Assembly (NCBI GenBank): GCA_029964075.1
Contig: CM057148.1
Span: forward strand, 30,063,916 to 30,127,915
Direction of reading: 5' to 3'
DNA from: Patiria pectinifera
Taxonomy: Eukaryota; Echinodermata; Asteroidea; Valvatida; Asterinidae
Length of the DNA stretch: 64,000 nucleotides
The notes below the pieces were generated by a model, which saw only the letters and a program-made list of their open reading frames with translations, had not been told where the DNA came from and searched no databases. Position 1 is the first letter of the stretch; every line of letters starts with the position of its first letter. This document shows, in pieces, positions 24,182 to 37,080 of the stretch. The position numbers were made by a program, and so were the translations under genes.

Positions 24182-24699
24182 CGAAAATCAATATAAAATC
24201 AACCGTGAGAGACCTGAACTTGACTTTTGCGGGAATTGATATGGCTCTCGAGCTTTCTGGTAATGCCGTCACGATGACGTCATCAAGTATCAGATTACAA
24301 GCAACAAACATTTGTAGATTTAATCTTTTAAAATCATAATAAACTCAACTGTGAGAAATCTGAGTTTGCTTTTTACGGAAATCGACAGAATAATACAAAG
24401 TCTTCATTATTGATTTTTCGTGCAAAATCACGGGGCCTTTCCTTCCTGTCCAAACCGGAAATGCCTTGTAATTTGAAATTGGAAAAAGATGTGAACTTGC
24501 TTTCAACGATGTTAGTCTGTGGCAAGCGAATTTCTTTCTCGTAGGTAGGTTGCTCCGAAGTCATGAATAAGTCGATTCGATTTTTTCAATCGGGCCAGTA
24601 TGTTTATTCACGAGAAAAGAACAATGATATCAAGTATACTGATGTTATTTTAGTCAACCAGTTACATTAAAGCATTTCAAAGAACGGTTGTCGTTGAGC

Positions 24700-24890
24700 A
24701 ACCTCACAGTAGCCTAGTGGACAGTGAAATGAGCTATGGATACAAAGATCCCTGGTTTGAATCCACCTCGTCGCTGTTCAGTTTCATCTAAGTGTCTTGC
24801 GACGATTTTAAGGAAAACTGAATAATTATGCATGACATTTCAGCAACCCAGCCACGGAAAAAAAAAATCGCCTGCGGCAAGGTCGGGCTT
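24700..24890 (+). repeat. tRNA-derived SINE (in copy B)
   Basis: Paralogue of the SINE at 18350. Box A is TAGCCTAGTGG and box B is mutated to GGTTTGAATCC. Confidence 0.65.
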
Positions 24891-25042
24891 TTCTAAAATT
24901 TGACCATAGACGTTATGCTTTATCCGAGCGCCCTCCGGTGGCATGTAAGAAAATGTCAATAATGATTTCCCAGTTGATTATTGTGGCAAAGTTTGCGGTA
25001 ATCGCTTCAAAATATGATGACCTTTTATGCAGACAACACCAG

Positions 25043-25320
25043 GCGCGGTTCTAGAACCAATATTTTTTTTTTTATTTTTATTTTTTTTTTTGGGGGGGGG
25101 CTAGCACGGTGGATCCCGAATTTTTTTCAGGGAGGCGTGCTGAAATGTTGACCGATTATTTTTCCAGACACTTAGGCCTCCAAAAATCAATAGGGGGTGG
25201 TGGGGGGGGGGGGCGCATGCCATATTTTCAATGGGGAGCGCCAATAAAATCCTAAAATCATTCACACTATATTAACTAATGCACCCTTGTCACGGCTATT
25301 TCTTCTTTAGGGGGAGACCG
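25043..25320. mobile_element. hAT-like fragment replacing part of copy B
   Basis: Begins CAGGCGCGGTTCTAGAACC, resembling hAT termini, followed by T-rich and G-rich tracts. The matching right terminus is not found. In copy A the same site carries about 90 bp of different sequence, so this is a replacement or truncated insertion. Confidence 0.5.
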
Positions 25321-27124
25321 TTCTTTGATACACAAGGGCTGGTTATATCGTTATAAATTTAGTGGGAAGTAGATATTGTATTAAGTATGCATAATCCGCA
25401 GTGACGTCATAATGAGATACTCGGATGATTTCTTTGTCACAGTTTATGAATTTTCAAATATATTTCTGAAATAAAAAAAAGAAAGGAATAGCCTGTTCTG
25501 TTAATTAAACAGTCATTGTTCTACTTTGTTTAGTTTTCCCATTTTTTTGGGTAGGGGAGTGCCCTATCTGGGCGACGTCCATGTTTAAGAGTGCTCCTTA
25601 CACCCAACGTGGAAATACAAAAAATAAAAAAAAACAATCGGTAAACAAATTCATTAGGAGAAGTTAAATCGAATAAGATGGAGTTTGTTCATAGTTCAAT
25701 TAAAAGGTGTATCGTGAATACAAAAATGCGCATGAAACAATACGGCCCCGAAGCATCTTCTTTTTGGGGTGGAGGGGGATATAAATTACCGCAAAACAAG
25801 GTGAACATGTCATGAATATTCCAAGCAGGGTTTCCAAAAAACAAAATATTGTTCGTGCTCTTCATCCCATCAGCCAGACAGCCTTGAATTACCTGCTGCT
25901 AATCCAGTACTAATAGGGATTCCACCGACGAAACAAATTAAATTTCAATACCATTCATCACAGAGATGCAAGACAATGCAAAGGACCAAAGATGTCGACA
26001 GTGTGGCTTACGTTAATGATCATTACCGCAATGGACAGTAATTTGGTTAACCTTAAGTGAGTAGACAACAATATATCTTGTTATAATTGAGTTTGATAGA
26101 ACACATGGGTTGAATTGTAAATATGTTTTGTACTCCTACATTTGTTGTTCAAAAAAATTGAGGTTCCCCCCCCTCCCCTTATAAATACATCTATATTTAG
26201 AAATGACTCTAGTTCTCATGATGCAAATAACACGGGGAATGCAACTTGAAGAAGTGGAAGTCTGTCGCGTTTTGTACACAAATTGGGGACCGTGCTGCAC
26301 GGTGTTTCGTAAACCAACGGGTTGCATTCCAGGGTATTTAGGTAACCCCAAGGTGGAAGTGGTCCATGCTGTTTTGTGCACAAAAAAATGTATTATGATC
26401 CATGAGGATTTCCACAAAAAAAATGGTAGTGATCATTTTTCTGTTTTGCATCAATGTAGTAGGTAACGTTGTGTTACCACCAGTAGTAATGGGTAGTGTT
26501 CCAAGGTGTATGGATGGGGACTTGGTCCATGATATTATATATAACCGTAGTGGATACAGCTACTGGGAAAATGATCAATGGTGATTTGAACACAGAGTTG
26601 TATTGGGGAAGTTGTCCATGCTTAATGATCGTTACTGCCAAAGAGCCGAGCGTGCCTTTGCCCTTGACTCGAGGGCGTACACAATTCAGATGTTCTCAAT
26701 ACTGGGGAGCACATGGTACAGGAACAGTCATCCAATCAATTAAATGCCGATCGGACATAGATTTCCGGAGCTGTAACGGGGGTACATGACAAATTGTCAA
26801 CGTGAATAACATGCTTAAGGTGACTTTAAATCAATAAATAAAAAGGCACCGAAATGCACTGTTTCCTACAGAGTGTCTGCATTGTTGTTTTGCGGGATGG
26901 GCGTGTCTATATTTAGTGGAACGTCTAATCGAAAACAATTAGTGTGCGCTTTTGGGTAAAAGCAGGCAATTGACATGTGTGGTAATAACAGTATACAAAT
27001 CAGTTTTAGAGGTGGACCCACCTTGAAACTTGCCGAATTTAGGGGTTAGAGCTTAGAAAAATTGTAAACTATTAAACAGTTTCCATTTTTTTTGTAAAAA
27101 AAATATATCAGTTTATCATGTATT

Positions 27125-27512
27125 TAGCATTATTATTAATTGTATTAGGTATAATAATAATACCGGAGTCTTATATAGCGCACGTATCTACCAACAATAA
27201 GGTACTCAAGGCGCTGGAAGAAAGATAAATAAAGTTTATGAGAAATGTGAGACACATTATGTAGCACCTTATAATGGTTTACAAGGTGCTGCGGCGCACA
27301 TTGCGATAAGTGTTACTGGGTTCTTTAACGTGCATTACACAACACACGGGACCTACGGATTTACGTCCCATCTGCAGATCTGAAGGACGAAGCAATAATG
27401 GTAAAGTGCTCAAGAGCACACGCACCATGTTCCCACGGTCAGGATTCGAATCCATGTACCACGGCACACGAGTCGAACACCGTTACCATTGGACCACAGC
27501 ACCCCAATTATA
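27125..27512 (-). repeat. tRNA-derived SINE with long conserved tail (copy B)
   Basis: Paralogue of the SINE at 20935-21320 with the same parts: minus-strand head GGGGTGCTGTGGTCCAATGG, box B GATTCGAATCC, the GATGGGACGTAAA core and the GCGCTATATAAG tail. Confidence 0.75.
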
Positions 27513-27787
27513 AGTTTTGTTAAATGAAAACCAAAACAAAGATTCGAGTCGAGTTCCAAGTTCAGGCGTTTTTCCTGATTGGTGGTGGATGACGTCATTT
27601 TGTTCAGTGAACCACACCTGCGTACTGAAGTGCTGAGTTGGGTGTACACGGTGATATAGGATAAACCTAACGTCAGTGGTCGTCGCGTACTCAGCTGCTA
27701 TGACGGTCTTGTGTTGTGTGTGAGTCGTTGGTGATAAATACGACCAACCTAACGGATTCTTGCTCAGAATTCACTTCATCTGGCAGA

Positions 27788-27833
27788 ATGGATGGAGCAA
27801 CAGCTTTAGTTCTGACGCTGTCAATGGTGACTG
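27788..27833 (+). CDS. Discoidin-domain secreted protein, exon 1 (signal peptide)
   Basis: The ATG at 27788 opens MDGATALVLTLSMVT and stops at a donor G|GTAAGT in phase 1. Joined to the exon at 49572 it gives a hydrophobic stretch ALVLTLSMVTGFLVGV followed by ESQA, a plausible signal peptide cleaved before RTC. A near-identical arrangement, also 46 bases and also phase 1, occurs at 60625. A decayed relative lies at 10225. Linking this exon to the exons 21.7 kb downstream is inference from strand, phase and the resulting signal peptide; the five exons sum to 783 bases, a multiple of three. Confidence 0.65.
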
Positions 27834-27999
27834 GTAAGTTTGAGTACTTTTCAAATCCTCTTATACTCTGCATACAATATACTCATATATTGATAGTGTA
27901 TAAAACAATGACTGACGACAATTGGGCAAGTTTTCAAAGAGCCGCTAGAGTATTTTACTATAGGTTTTCCCCGTTCACTTTAACATATAACCCAAACTA

Positions 28000-30680
28000 G
28001 CTTCGGAGTCATTCATTTTAGTGCAAATTTGAATGCACTCATCGCTCAATAAACGGAAAACATTGTTCATTTTAGTATACAGCGCTTGGGAAATCACGGC
28101 AATTAAATATAAAAGTACGCCCATACGATTCCGTGATCGACATTCAATTAAATAAATAGATCGATCAATGTAAATGTAATCAAGCATTTGAAAAATATAA
28201 GCAAAGGAATTCGAAACCGGTTTTTGTTCTTCATTTTAAAATTCATTGTAGTGCCTGTGTTCCAAATTTGATAGTACATTAACTGTTTCCCGAAGATTCT
28301 GCCACAAAACACCAGCCACAAAAAAACTGTATTGATCAGTTTTTGTTGGTGTTTGTTTGGCACAGCTAAACGAGAAATCAGATGTTACTAAAATGAAACA
28401 TGTTTAAGTTAAAGCGAATTTTGAAAACAAAATGTTAAGCTATATGCGAAAACCCAGTTCGCAATTTACAACGCTCTGAAGGTAAAGGAGCAAAAAGTAA
28501 AAAATAAATTGAACATTATGCAAACACGATTAAAAGAGGGGACATACTACTTAATTTACCCATGGAACTATTGCCTAGGGTCATAGTTTATACGTCGATT
28601 TTAATGTTTATATAATTTTCTCGAAGTTACTATTTACATTTTTACTTCTTTAGATTAAAACGGCAAATAACAGTTGTTTAACGAAAATGAACTATAGAAT
28701 GAACCCATAAAATGTCACCCAATAATCGCATCTTATAATAATAATGATAATAATAATAATCATCACCAGCATTTAAGAACGCCCTTATTAGCAAACTAAA
28801 TCACAGCGCTTACAGTATTATCACTACTCCTGATCACTGGCCAATTAAACATTCCAAATACCATCTCAGCTCCCTGGGGCGTATACAGCTCGATGCTGCC
28901 TGTTAGGCGCAAGCAAATTAACACTTTGCATGTTACCTTTGTTTCCCTTTATTTTGAATACGGAAAGTACTTAATAGAATGCACGGAGATGCAAGCAAAA
29001 CATTTCATGCAAATAACCCATAACCAAACCAACAGCTAAATTGAATGATCTCTTAAACTGAAAGACATTACTTCAACTTAGGATGTGATAAATATAAAAA
29101 TTTCACCGCTGAAAACGAATGCAAACGTATGAAATGTAAAAAAAAAAAAAACCATGAGAACGACAGCAGGGAGCTACTTTGCTTCCAGTCGGCCCCTATC
29201 AAGTTGAATTCGAATGCCATTTATGTGAAATTGGCAGGGAAGAACCTATATTAGCGGAGATCATTCGAATTCACCCAAGCTTTGAGGCAAGAACACATAT
29301 GTGGTCAAATGAATAATTCATCAATAGGCGATATAACTTTGGATTAAAATTTAAATACACCTCTTTCACAATTGTTGGAGAACAATCACATACAATTAAA
29401 ATAAAATATATCTATGTTTCCAAGACGATAATAAGTAGGCAGATATACATTTTTTAAAATGTATAAAAAATATTTTGTTCGTATTTGGAAGTATGTTTAG
29501 AAGTTTTTCAGAAGGAATACAGAACAATCGGATGGAAGGATAGATGACGAAGAAAATAAATGACACCAAGAAATTAAAATATAAAAAAGAAATTAAAGAT
29601 GAAAATCAGCTGTTCCAAATTAAAGCATGTGATGTACATGTAATTATTTTGAATGCACAAAGTGCTACATTGATTGCACATACACGAAAAGGAAAGTAAG
29701 AATTGAAGCTCGAAATCTCATGAAATCAAGGTGTGCTAAATTGAATGGCGATTGGTTATGCTTGCTTTTTAAATGAATGACGCAATGTGATGGAACATAC
29801 ATTTGAATGTTGAAGAAGTTTCATTTGTATATCGTCAAAATCTCTTGAAAAACAACTTTGAATGTATTTCTGACAAGCTTGAGTTAGAAAACCTACATAC
29901 TTGTAAAGGCTATTAGAGTGATGAGATTTGTGTTTAGACGTTCCTATATTTTGAACTTATTCTAAACTATTGCTCGATTTCATTCCTAAATCTTATGATT
30001 ATGTTGATCTTGACGTTTTGTTGATTGAAATATAAGCCCCTCAGATGTAATATGTACCATACACCTGTAGCACGTCCTACTCTGGTTCGTTAGTAAGGGT
30101 AGATAGAATTGGTACTATCAGGACAGGGGACACAATTTGTTTGTCCTCGATTGCAATGGTTGATCTCTACCTATTTGATTTGGTCATCGTATCATTGATG
30201 GTGCGTTGGTTTGACAGAAAAATATGTTATGCTCATTGCGCTTACCGTGATCACCGATTCAAAAACAATTGCCTTTGTTGTGATGATCAGTGTGGTATAT
30301 ATATTGCTAACAAGGCTCGAGAGATCAAGTATATAATTAAATGCGGAGTATTTTTCTTCAACTTTCTCTTAAGTCTTAAAGTTTTATATATTGTATCATT
30401 CTGACAACGTTTGATTCTTGTAACAAAGCACTGACTGTTTCGATGCCTTTATCACTGAATGAGAGGGGCTGAGTGATCATGCACTTTTTTTCTGACTGGG
30501 ATTTAGCATGACTGATGTAGCCGCTGTGAATTTTTTTTCCCCTGGTAATTTTACTTATTAGGTTGTACAGTGTTAGCGAGGAGACTAATTCTAACTCGAA
30601 AACATAATGTTATACTCATGTGTTAACGGAGTTAAAATGTTTCTATCGAACGTTCTGGGAGTATGGTGATGCAAGATGTT
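28000..30680. other. Intronic or intergenic, no gene recognised
   Basis: About 2.7 kb of AT-rich DNA with an (AAT/GAT)n tract near 28736-28762. No transposon or coding similarity was recognised. It lies within the proposed first intron of the discoidin gene. Confidence 0.45.
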
Positions 30681-30689
30681 CTTTGACTA

Positions 30690-32170
30690 ATTGTAAAGCC
30701 AGTTCCTCTTCCAGCAGCTCAGGATCAATGAATGTCTGGTCAGGTACGGTGTGTCCTTTCGTATGGCGTAAGATAAAAACCGTCGTCAGTCTTGATTTCG
30801 TAGGATCGGGGTGCCACCTTGCGGAGAGCAGTCACTGTACATAGTCATGTGCAGTGGTCCTGCACGGTCACTCTGTCCTATTGATGAAGAGGTTTCAGCG
30901 GATGTGCATTCCTATCATGCACCTGTTTCTGCTGTTGTTTTCTCTTGCTCTCGTCGGAGCCCACACTTTGTTACACCTCTGGCTCCAAGCGTTGTGAATG
31001 AACAGGCAGGTTTGTCTAAACACGCTTGTTCATGGCCATCTGACTCAGGGAAAATCGATGTTGAAGTGCGGTAGAGCGATAGCCTAACAAAGCTTTACGA
31101 AAGTTCAGTTGTTGTTGTTTTTTTAGCATTTCTTGATCATTTGTTTTTACGGTTTTCAAAGCATTCTCTGCCAGTTACACCTCTATGTTCCGACACCCCT
31201 ATGTTCCGACTGCACATATTCCTATTCCTAACCCTAACCCTAACCGGGATAACACAATCTAGGTTGTCGGAACATAGGGGTGTCGGAACATAGAGCAGTC
31301 ACCTCTCTGCCAAGCCGTTACATTTTGGGTAATGTGGCCTTGAGGTCTGATGTTCAAATTCTCAGTCTTTAGCGAAGTCCGCAAATTCTTTGCCGCCAAA
31401 CTGTGGTCCGTTTTCTGAAATGATGCATCTTGCACGCATTGTCGAGCAAACATTTATTTCACAGCATCGCTTACAGCTTTGTTTGTAGTGGAGGTCAGGG
31501 TAAACACCTGGATATGCGCAGTTGTAGTTACAGACGATCAAATACTCCTTTCCATTGACGGTACCAATGTCTGCGCCAACTTGTTTTCATGCTCGAACTG
31601 GTATCTCATGTGGATGTAGTAGTTCCACTGGTTGGCTTGGTTGATGCTTCTGGCAAGCATCGCCTTGGCTAATTATTTCGCTGATTTCATGCATGGCCAG
31701 TAGACAACATCACGGGCACGACGGCGGCATTCAATATTCCCACATGCCCTTCGTGAACTTTAAGCAATACATCTGCACGCAGCACTAGAGGGATTACGAT
31801 TCCAGTATCCTTGGAAATCACACCCTCGGCCACGGACAGTTTAGCTCGAATATTACAGAAGGCGATTGTCACTTGGACATCGATGCATTCCTCTGGCCAA
31901 CCCTGTAGTATCATCTGCTTTAGGTGGGTCAGCTGGTCGCCAACTTGAGAAGCTTCACGTATCTGTTTAATTATGTTGTCGGACACTGGCATCGTCTCGA
32001 TGATTATGTCAACAAATGCTACTAGGATGTCATCAATACCTTCCACTTGTGCTGCTTCCACTTGATCAGCTTTGCGGTCTGGTGAACGGGATAGGGCAAA
32101 TGTGACCACCAGTTGCTTCCAAGGTGTGTAAAAAACATCGAAGTCACACCTCTGTACCCTGACCAGCAAT
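30690..32170 (-). pseudogene. Decayed Gypsy-type LTR retrotransposon (pol 3' part)
   Basis: On the minus strand, similarity runs from the end of RNase H (FALSRSPDRKADQ near 32090), through the zinc-binding HEGHVGI region (about 31740), to the integrase core. Core motifs are ISENGPQFGG and, further on, a PHYPKCNGLAER-like block near 31320. It ends with a C-terminal part (LLGYRSTALQ, later LKPLHQ and PRSYEIKTDDG). Several stops and frameshifts break it. A family B MITE interrupts the integrase at 31174-31304. No LTRs were found. This element differs from the Gypsy at 40.6 kb. Confidence 0.8.
31174..31304. mobile_element. Phrase-repeat palindromic MITE, family B, copy 2
   Basis: Inverted halves repeat CTATGTTCCGACACC. 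The centre holds CCTAACCCTAACCCTAACC. It is flanked by CTCTGCCA on both sides (31166-31173 and 31305-31312), an exact 8-bp duplication. The insertion sits inside the integrase remnant, so the empty site can be inferred. Confidence 0.8.
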
Positions 32171-32439
32171 CGTTGCGCGTGGACTGGGCTATCGTTCAGT
32201 AGTTTATTAAATAGACTGATAAGAGGCTAATGGTAGATTTCCATTTCAACAGTAGCTCCTTAGATTAAATATCTATAACGTGTCTCTACGCTGGGGTGGG
32301 AGATTACTACCTTCACGCCGTACACCCTGTTCCGACTAATGCAATCAAACCTATGTGAACAATCGAATAGTTTTAGTGTATTCTGCTTATTCTGAAGGTC
32401 TTCTTTGTGTCACTATTGACTATGCCATTAGTGACCCGT

Positions 32440-32870
32440 AATCCAAACTGCCCTTGTCAGGGCCAGAACTCTCGCAGCATCAGGAAACCTTTTCGCATCT
32501 ATCAGCTAAATGTGGAAGGAATGTCCGGGCCAAAGAATGAGTACATCTCGAAATCTTATAAGGACCATAATGCTGATGTCCTTTTTCTACAAGCGACACA
32601 CATCGATGACACTTCATGTGCTTCCAAGCTCAGTTATCTATGGCTTCAAGCTTGTTGCTGCTGTATGCCATGGAAAGTACAGCATTGCTTCTTACTTGAG
32701 TAATGACCTGCGTGATTCCTCTGTTCTTGAGGAAACTTGCTACAACGTCTTCTTTACTGGCACTTAGGGTATTAGGGATATCACCGTCACAAATGTAAAT
32801 AAACCCCATAGAGTGACATGGGAAGAAGGAGGATTTTCCAAGGTACCTCGGAGTTACTCTGTTATTATTA
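32440..32870 (+). pseudogene. LINE fragment, apurinic-type endonuclease domain
   Basis: Encodes FRIYQLNVEGMS at the start, then ADVLFLQATHIDD, then after a frameshift YGFKLVAAVCHGKYSIASYL, then ITVTNVNKPHRVTWEE after a stop. This is the order of the N-terminal half of a non-LTR retrotransposon endonuclease (Asn-bearing first strand, then the Glu position, here Ala in QATH, then Tyr/His region). It is dead: one frameshift, one stop, and the catalytic Glu of the usual QETH replaced. Confidence 0.75.
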
Positions 32871-33146
32871 TAATTACTACTTTTTATTCAGAACATTTAT
32901 TTATATACCTTCAAAAATATAAATTATACAATTACGAAAAGCACTAAATGAAACCATGTTACACAGAAGAAAAGTGAGAACATTATTAAAAAAAAATAAT
33001 AGAAATATATAAATGCATATATAAATATAAATCGAATGAAATATACAAGATGAAATATGTGAGAAAAAGGCACTTTCAAGAAGCCGAGGCTTGCACTGAA
33101 ATGCCTTTAAATGAATTAATATTACAAGTATTAAGGATAAACTGAT

Positions 33147-33275
33147 TCCAATGGCTGACATCTTGTTCGTGACCGCATGCGTAAGCTTATCCATCAGCTG
33201 AATGAGGGCCGTGTCAGTGGAATGATTATTACGAAGGCCGTACTGTTGATCAGAGAGAAGATTACCGCGAGAAAA
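33147..33275 (-). pseudogene. LINE reverse transcriptase fragment
   Basis: The minus strand encodes LLSDQQYGLRNNHSTDTALI followed by QLMDKLTHAV, matching the conserved Q-GFR-HST-ALI-L block upstream of the first catalytic Asp of non-LTR reverse transcriptases. Only about 43 codons remain, so the family cannot be named. Confidence 0.7.
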
Positions 33276-33289
33276 GAAAGAAACTAGAG

Positions 33290-33780
33290 CCTCGTCTGTT
33301 CGATGAACAGGCCATAGGCTTTCCGCATTTTTAAAAGATACGTGTAAAAATAAAATACTTTTAAAAATATGCTTTGACTATTTTTGCATTAGAAAAACAT
33401 GTACAAAGTTTGTAAATTAATACATCAGGTTATTACGTCATCATGACGACACTTCAGGTTTTCAATACTAATAATAATGTATACAACCCACCAAGCTTCA
33501 GGACGATCGGACTGAGCCTTATATGTAATTTACAAAATTGCATTTTAATGACGTCATCATGACGTCACACACGTATAAATTTTATTGTGCACATAAGTAT
33601 GACCTCACATACCTATTACACTAAGAATTTTGAAATAAGCTTGTTCTGTTTATGAAAAATGACTTTATTCATTTTTTGATGACGTCATCATGACGTCACA
33701 CACTTATAAATGTTTGTTGCACATAAGTATGACCTTATATACTTATTACAAACATAATTTTGAAATTAGCTTACACTGTG
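33290..33780. repeat. TGACGTCA-rich repeat units
   Basis: Two units of about 130-140 bp each contain ATGACGTCATCATGACGTCA, then ACTTATAAAT- and TGCACATAAGTATGACCT-type blocks. A terminal hairpin module (GCGGAAAGCCTATG, TGTTCATCGAACAGAC; minus strand) lies at about 33290-33330, the same module as at 17.5 and 23.8 kb. Confidence 0.7.
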
Positions 33781-35579
33781 TCAGGGTACTAATTTCAACA
33801 GTGACCAAACCCAATTGTACGCATGCGATTTGGCTGTATGCTCTCAAGTGAGCGGTCAACTGGGCCAATTCCCCTGCATTGATAACTGCAGTTAGAATTC
33901 AAGTTCATCAGCCTTGAACACAAACTGTAGCCATCTGATGTTATCTAACGATACCCGTGACCCGACCCAGGTAATTGTATGCGACATTTTTACGAATAAC
34001 GCTGGCAGTTCGCTCATACCCTCGCCCTGCGAACAGGACGCTGAGATACTCTGATGAATTCACGCTATGATTGGTTGGATCTGCGTGACTTGTGAACTGC
34101 GAGTTGTGACGGTCATGACTCTGCAAAATTTGAAACGGCCATTAAGACTGATTCATTACTCTTTTTTTTTTGGGGGGGGGGGGGGTTTAATCCCTCGCAC
34201 GTGACAGGTCATTCTCCATTATGATCATATCAATAGCATTTTATCGTACATATACGCATGCGCAATACTATCAATGAGTCCACATTTCATGGAGTGGGAT
34301 ATTCACGCTACACTGGCACGCTTGGCATTTCCCGTGCATTGAAAACTGCAACATTATACTGCAACTTCATTTAGCCGCGTAAAAACACTTGGCATTCAGA
34401 TCACTTTCACATCAGCCACACAAAACGTGTATACTTTGGAAACTGTGTACGGGGCACAGGAAAACGTGAAGAAAGATTGCATTACTTTAACAAATGACCC
34501 TCACATTTGAACACACATTTCAGAAATTCCTTAAAAACCTCACTGTGACGATCTGAGAACGTCGCATAAATGTAACCTAAATACATGATCACTTTATACC
34601 ATGCTTCAACGCAATGAATCGAACTTGCAGTTCTCTGGAAATGTGATATTGAAATATGCACACTATATTCAGATGACTTCACATGAGGTGCGATGGCGTC
34701 ACTCGTAGGCGCAGGAAATTGCAGTGGTTTATTTACAAAAGTTGGGTTTCATTGGAATTTCACTTTAGTACTGTTATATCAAAAGTGGCGGCCAAAACAT
34801 AAAACGTGTACAGGGTTAGAACAAAAAAATGTCTGTTTGGATAGATCCTTGTCTCCAACAAAAACAGGGAGGGTAAATAGTTTTTTCTCTTCTGCCAAAA
34901 TGTGGACTGGACTCTGCCCGTCTTTGTTGCCACCCAACACTAACAACACCATGTTTTTTTATCAATACCATGGCAACAATGGGCCCCTGACATAAAAGAG
35001 ATAAAAGGAATAACAGCACAAAGTATTTTATAAATTTATTGACATTTATTGAAGTGGAAAATGAAACATATAGTTCAATAAATGTAGCTCCATTGAATTA
35101 TTATACCCTGCTCATTTATATTCCTTTTATTTCTTGCATTATCCAGATCGAGGCCAATTGTTACCATGATATTTGTACTTGCATACTGTCTTATTTCTCT
35201 CTTTTTTCTCAATAGTCAATTTTCTGTGTTCAAAGTTTGTGTTTTTTATGTGCAAAACCGAGAAGTAGAGTTTCATGCTGGTATGGTTGAATAAATAAAT
35301 TAAAATTGAAATAGAAATGCTGCAGTCTTACGTCCCCGCGGTGAATTTTGATACCACGATCAGATGAAGTTTCAAGAGCCATGAGTATTACTTTGCAGTA
35401 ACTACTATACTGATCAGCCCTGTAAAAGACTACGGGCCAAATCATTGAATTCACCTCTGACCTGCCTTCTGATGGTAAGCTAATGCAGTAGTACAGTACG
35501 TGGGCTTGAAATAGCCTACGCCGGCCAAATCACGACTTCCCCGGCCAAATCACAATTTGCATGCCCTCAAATTCTTCGT
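33781..35579. other. No gene recognised; weak tandem similarity
   Basis: About 33820-33920 and 34250-34380 share ACGCATGCG, TTCCC-TGCATTGA-AACTGCA and TTCA-TTAGCC-like blocks, a weak direct repeat. A T/G homopolymer tract is at 34163-34187. A 100-codon open frame at 34693-34995 has no recognisable domain and I do not call it a gene. Confidence 0.4.
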
Positions 35580-35587
35580 TATTAGAG

Positions 35588-35761
35588 CAGTGGCGTCGCC
35601 AAGGGGGACAGGGGGCACGTGCCCCCTGGAAAACCTAGTGCCCCGAGTGCCCTCCATCTGAGATTTGGGTTGGTAAAAAAATATATATATTCACCTAAGT
35701 GGCCCCCCATCAAATGCTAGTGCCCCCCCCCCCCAGACTGAAAAGTCTGGTGACGCCACTG
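35588..35761. mobile_element. hAT-type MITE (174 bp)
   Basis: Inverted termini CAGTGGCGTCGCCA and TGGTGACGCCACTG (two mismatches), flanked by a perfect 8-bp duplication TATTAGAG (35580-35587 and 35762-35769). Internal GTGCCCCC phrases are inverted as well. Non-coding. Confidence 0.92.
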
Positions 35762-35769
35762 TATTAGAG

Positions 35770-36130
35770 GTCATTGTGGACGATGGATTTGAGGGTTTGT
35801 AACATAGATGGGTGGAAGCCGTAAACGGGCTTGTGAGCGTGAATGTCTGTGAACTTCGGATGGAATTTGGCATTATAATATCGCTCTATTTTTGCATGTG
35901 GCATAGGCATCGCTTTTTTGTGATTGCTTTTGAATACAGTACATTGACTACTTGTGGGGATATTTTATATTCATTAACTTTGGAAGTCCCCCCCCCCCCA
36001 TGGAAACTATTGATTTGACCCCGTGAAATTGAACAGACAATGACAAATTATGACGAAACAGATTATGAAAGATAAAACAAATTCAGGTTTGCCAATCTAT
36101 TATTTATATACGTTTTTTTTTTTTCGATGC
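35770..36130. other. No gene recognised
   Basis: Short spacer with a C-run at 35990; nothing assigned. Confidence 0.4.
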
Positions 36131-36144
36131 GCGCATCCGTGCAA

Positions 36145-36225
36145 GCTGCGTTGGCCTTACAGTTAAGCCTCTCGCCTACCATGTAAAGTCCGGATCGAGT
36201 TCGAAGCCTGGATGGGCAGTGACGA
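36145..36225 (+). repeat. tRNA-like sequence, probable SINE head
   Basis: TGGCCTTACAGTTAAGCCTC resembles box A and GAGTTCGAAGCC resembles box B, about 45 bp apart, followed by a T-rich tail. It does not fold into a convincing cloverleaf. Confidence 0.45.
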
Positions 36226-36359
36226 TTGGTTTTCTTTTTGAATATTTTTTCATGGAGTGGGATCCTCTTTCCAATCACAAAATCCTTTTTTTTTTGCTTG
36301 ACTGGTTTCGCCATGGTATTTTCTTTCTTTGTTTAACTCATGAAATATAACACATAAAT

Positions 36360-37080
36360 CGAAAATCTTTAATAAAATCACATGATGATGTCATCACGAC
36401 GAGATTCGGCAATGAACGTTAACATGTAACATGTGGTCTTGGTTTGGTTCACGTTTGGGCTTGATCGGAACAAACAAAGTGTACAATTTGCGAAAAGTAA
36501 GAGAAATTGTAAATTTCTGGGTTTTTTTTAAAAACAAATCAGCCCATGACGTCATTACGACGTAATTTCAGATTTTGCATGACAATATCAACATCTTACC
36601 GTTTGCCAAGTTTCGTGACGATCCAGCCTTGGCTTGTATGTGTTTTGAAAAATGACATTTGTTATGACGTCACCATGACGTATGACATTTGTTATGACGT
36701 CACCATGACGTAACACGTTTATCTTTTTTGTGCAAGTAGGTATAACCGCACAAACCTAATAGAAAAAGAATTATGAATTTAGCGTGTTGCGTTCGTGAGA
36801 TATGGAAGTGCACCTCAAAACTTCAAAATTCCCTATAAAATCGTGTGATGACGACATCATAACGTCCCCTTAAATTTCGCTATAACACATCCCGGCTAGG
36901 TACATGCAAAGATTCAACCCCATCGGACAAGTACTTGAGGAGATGTTGGCCTGCAAAGAATGCAACTATACCGCCGTGTCACGTGACATGCAGCAATGAT
37001 ATAATCATGACGTCATGCTTCGAGACACAAATTGACATGGTGATCTTAAGGTATACCAAGTAAGAAGTGGATCGGATTTT
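36360..37080. repeat. TGACGTCA-rich repeat units
   Basis: Several diverged units carry TGACGTCATTACGACG, two tandem copies of CATTTGTTATGACGTCACCA, and ATCATGACGTCATGC. A shared 'ACACATCCCGGCTAGGTACATG' type block also occurs at 17.8, 23.6, 24.1 and 48.0 kb. Confidence 0.65.

Noticed and set aside
31205-31245. Interstitial telomere from CCCTAACCCTAACC
   Set aside because: Only two or three units, always in the centre of the same MITE family, so it is part of the element.
34693-34995. 100-codon ORF
   Set aside because: No domain, signal or splice context; length is within chance for 64 kb on six frames.
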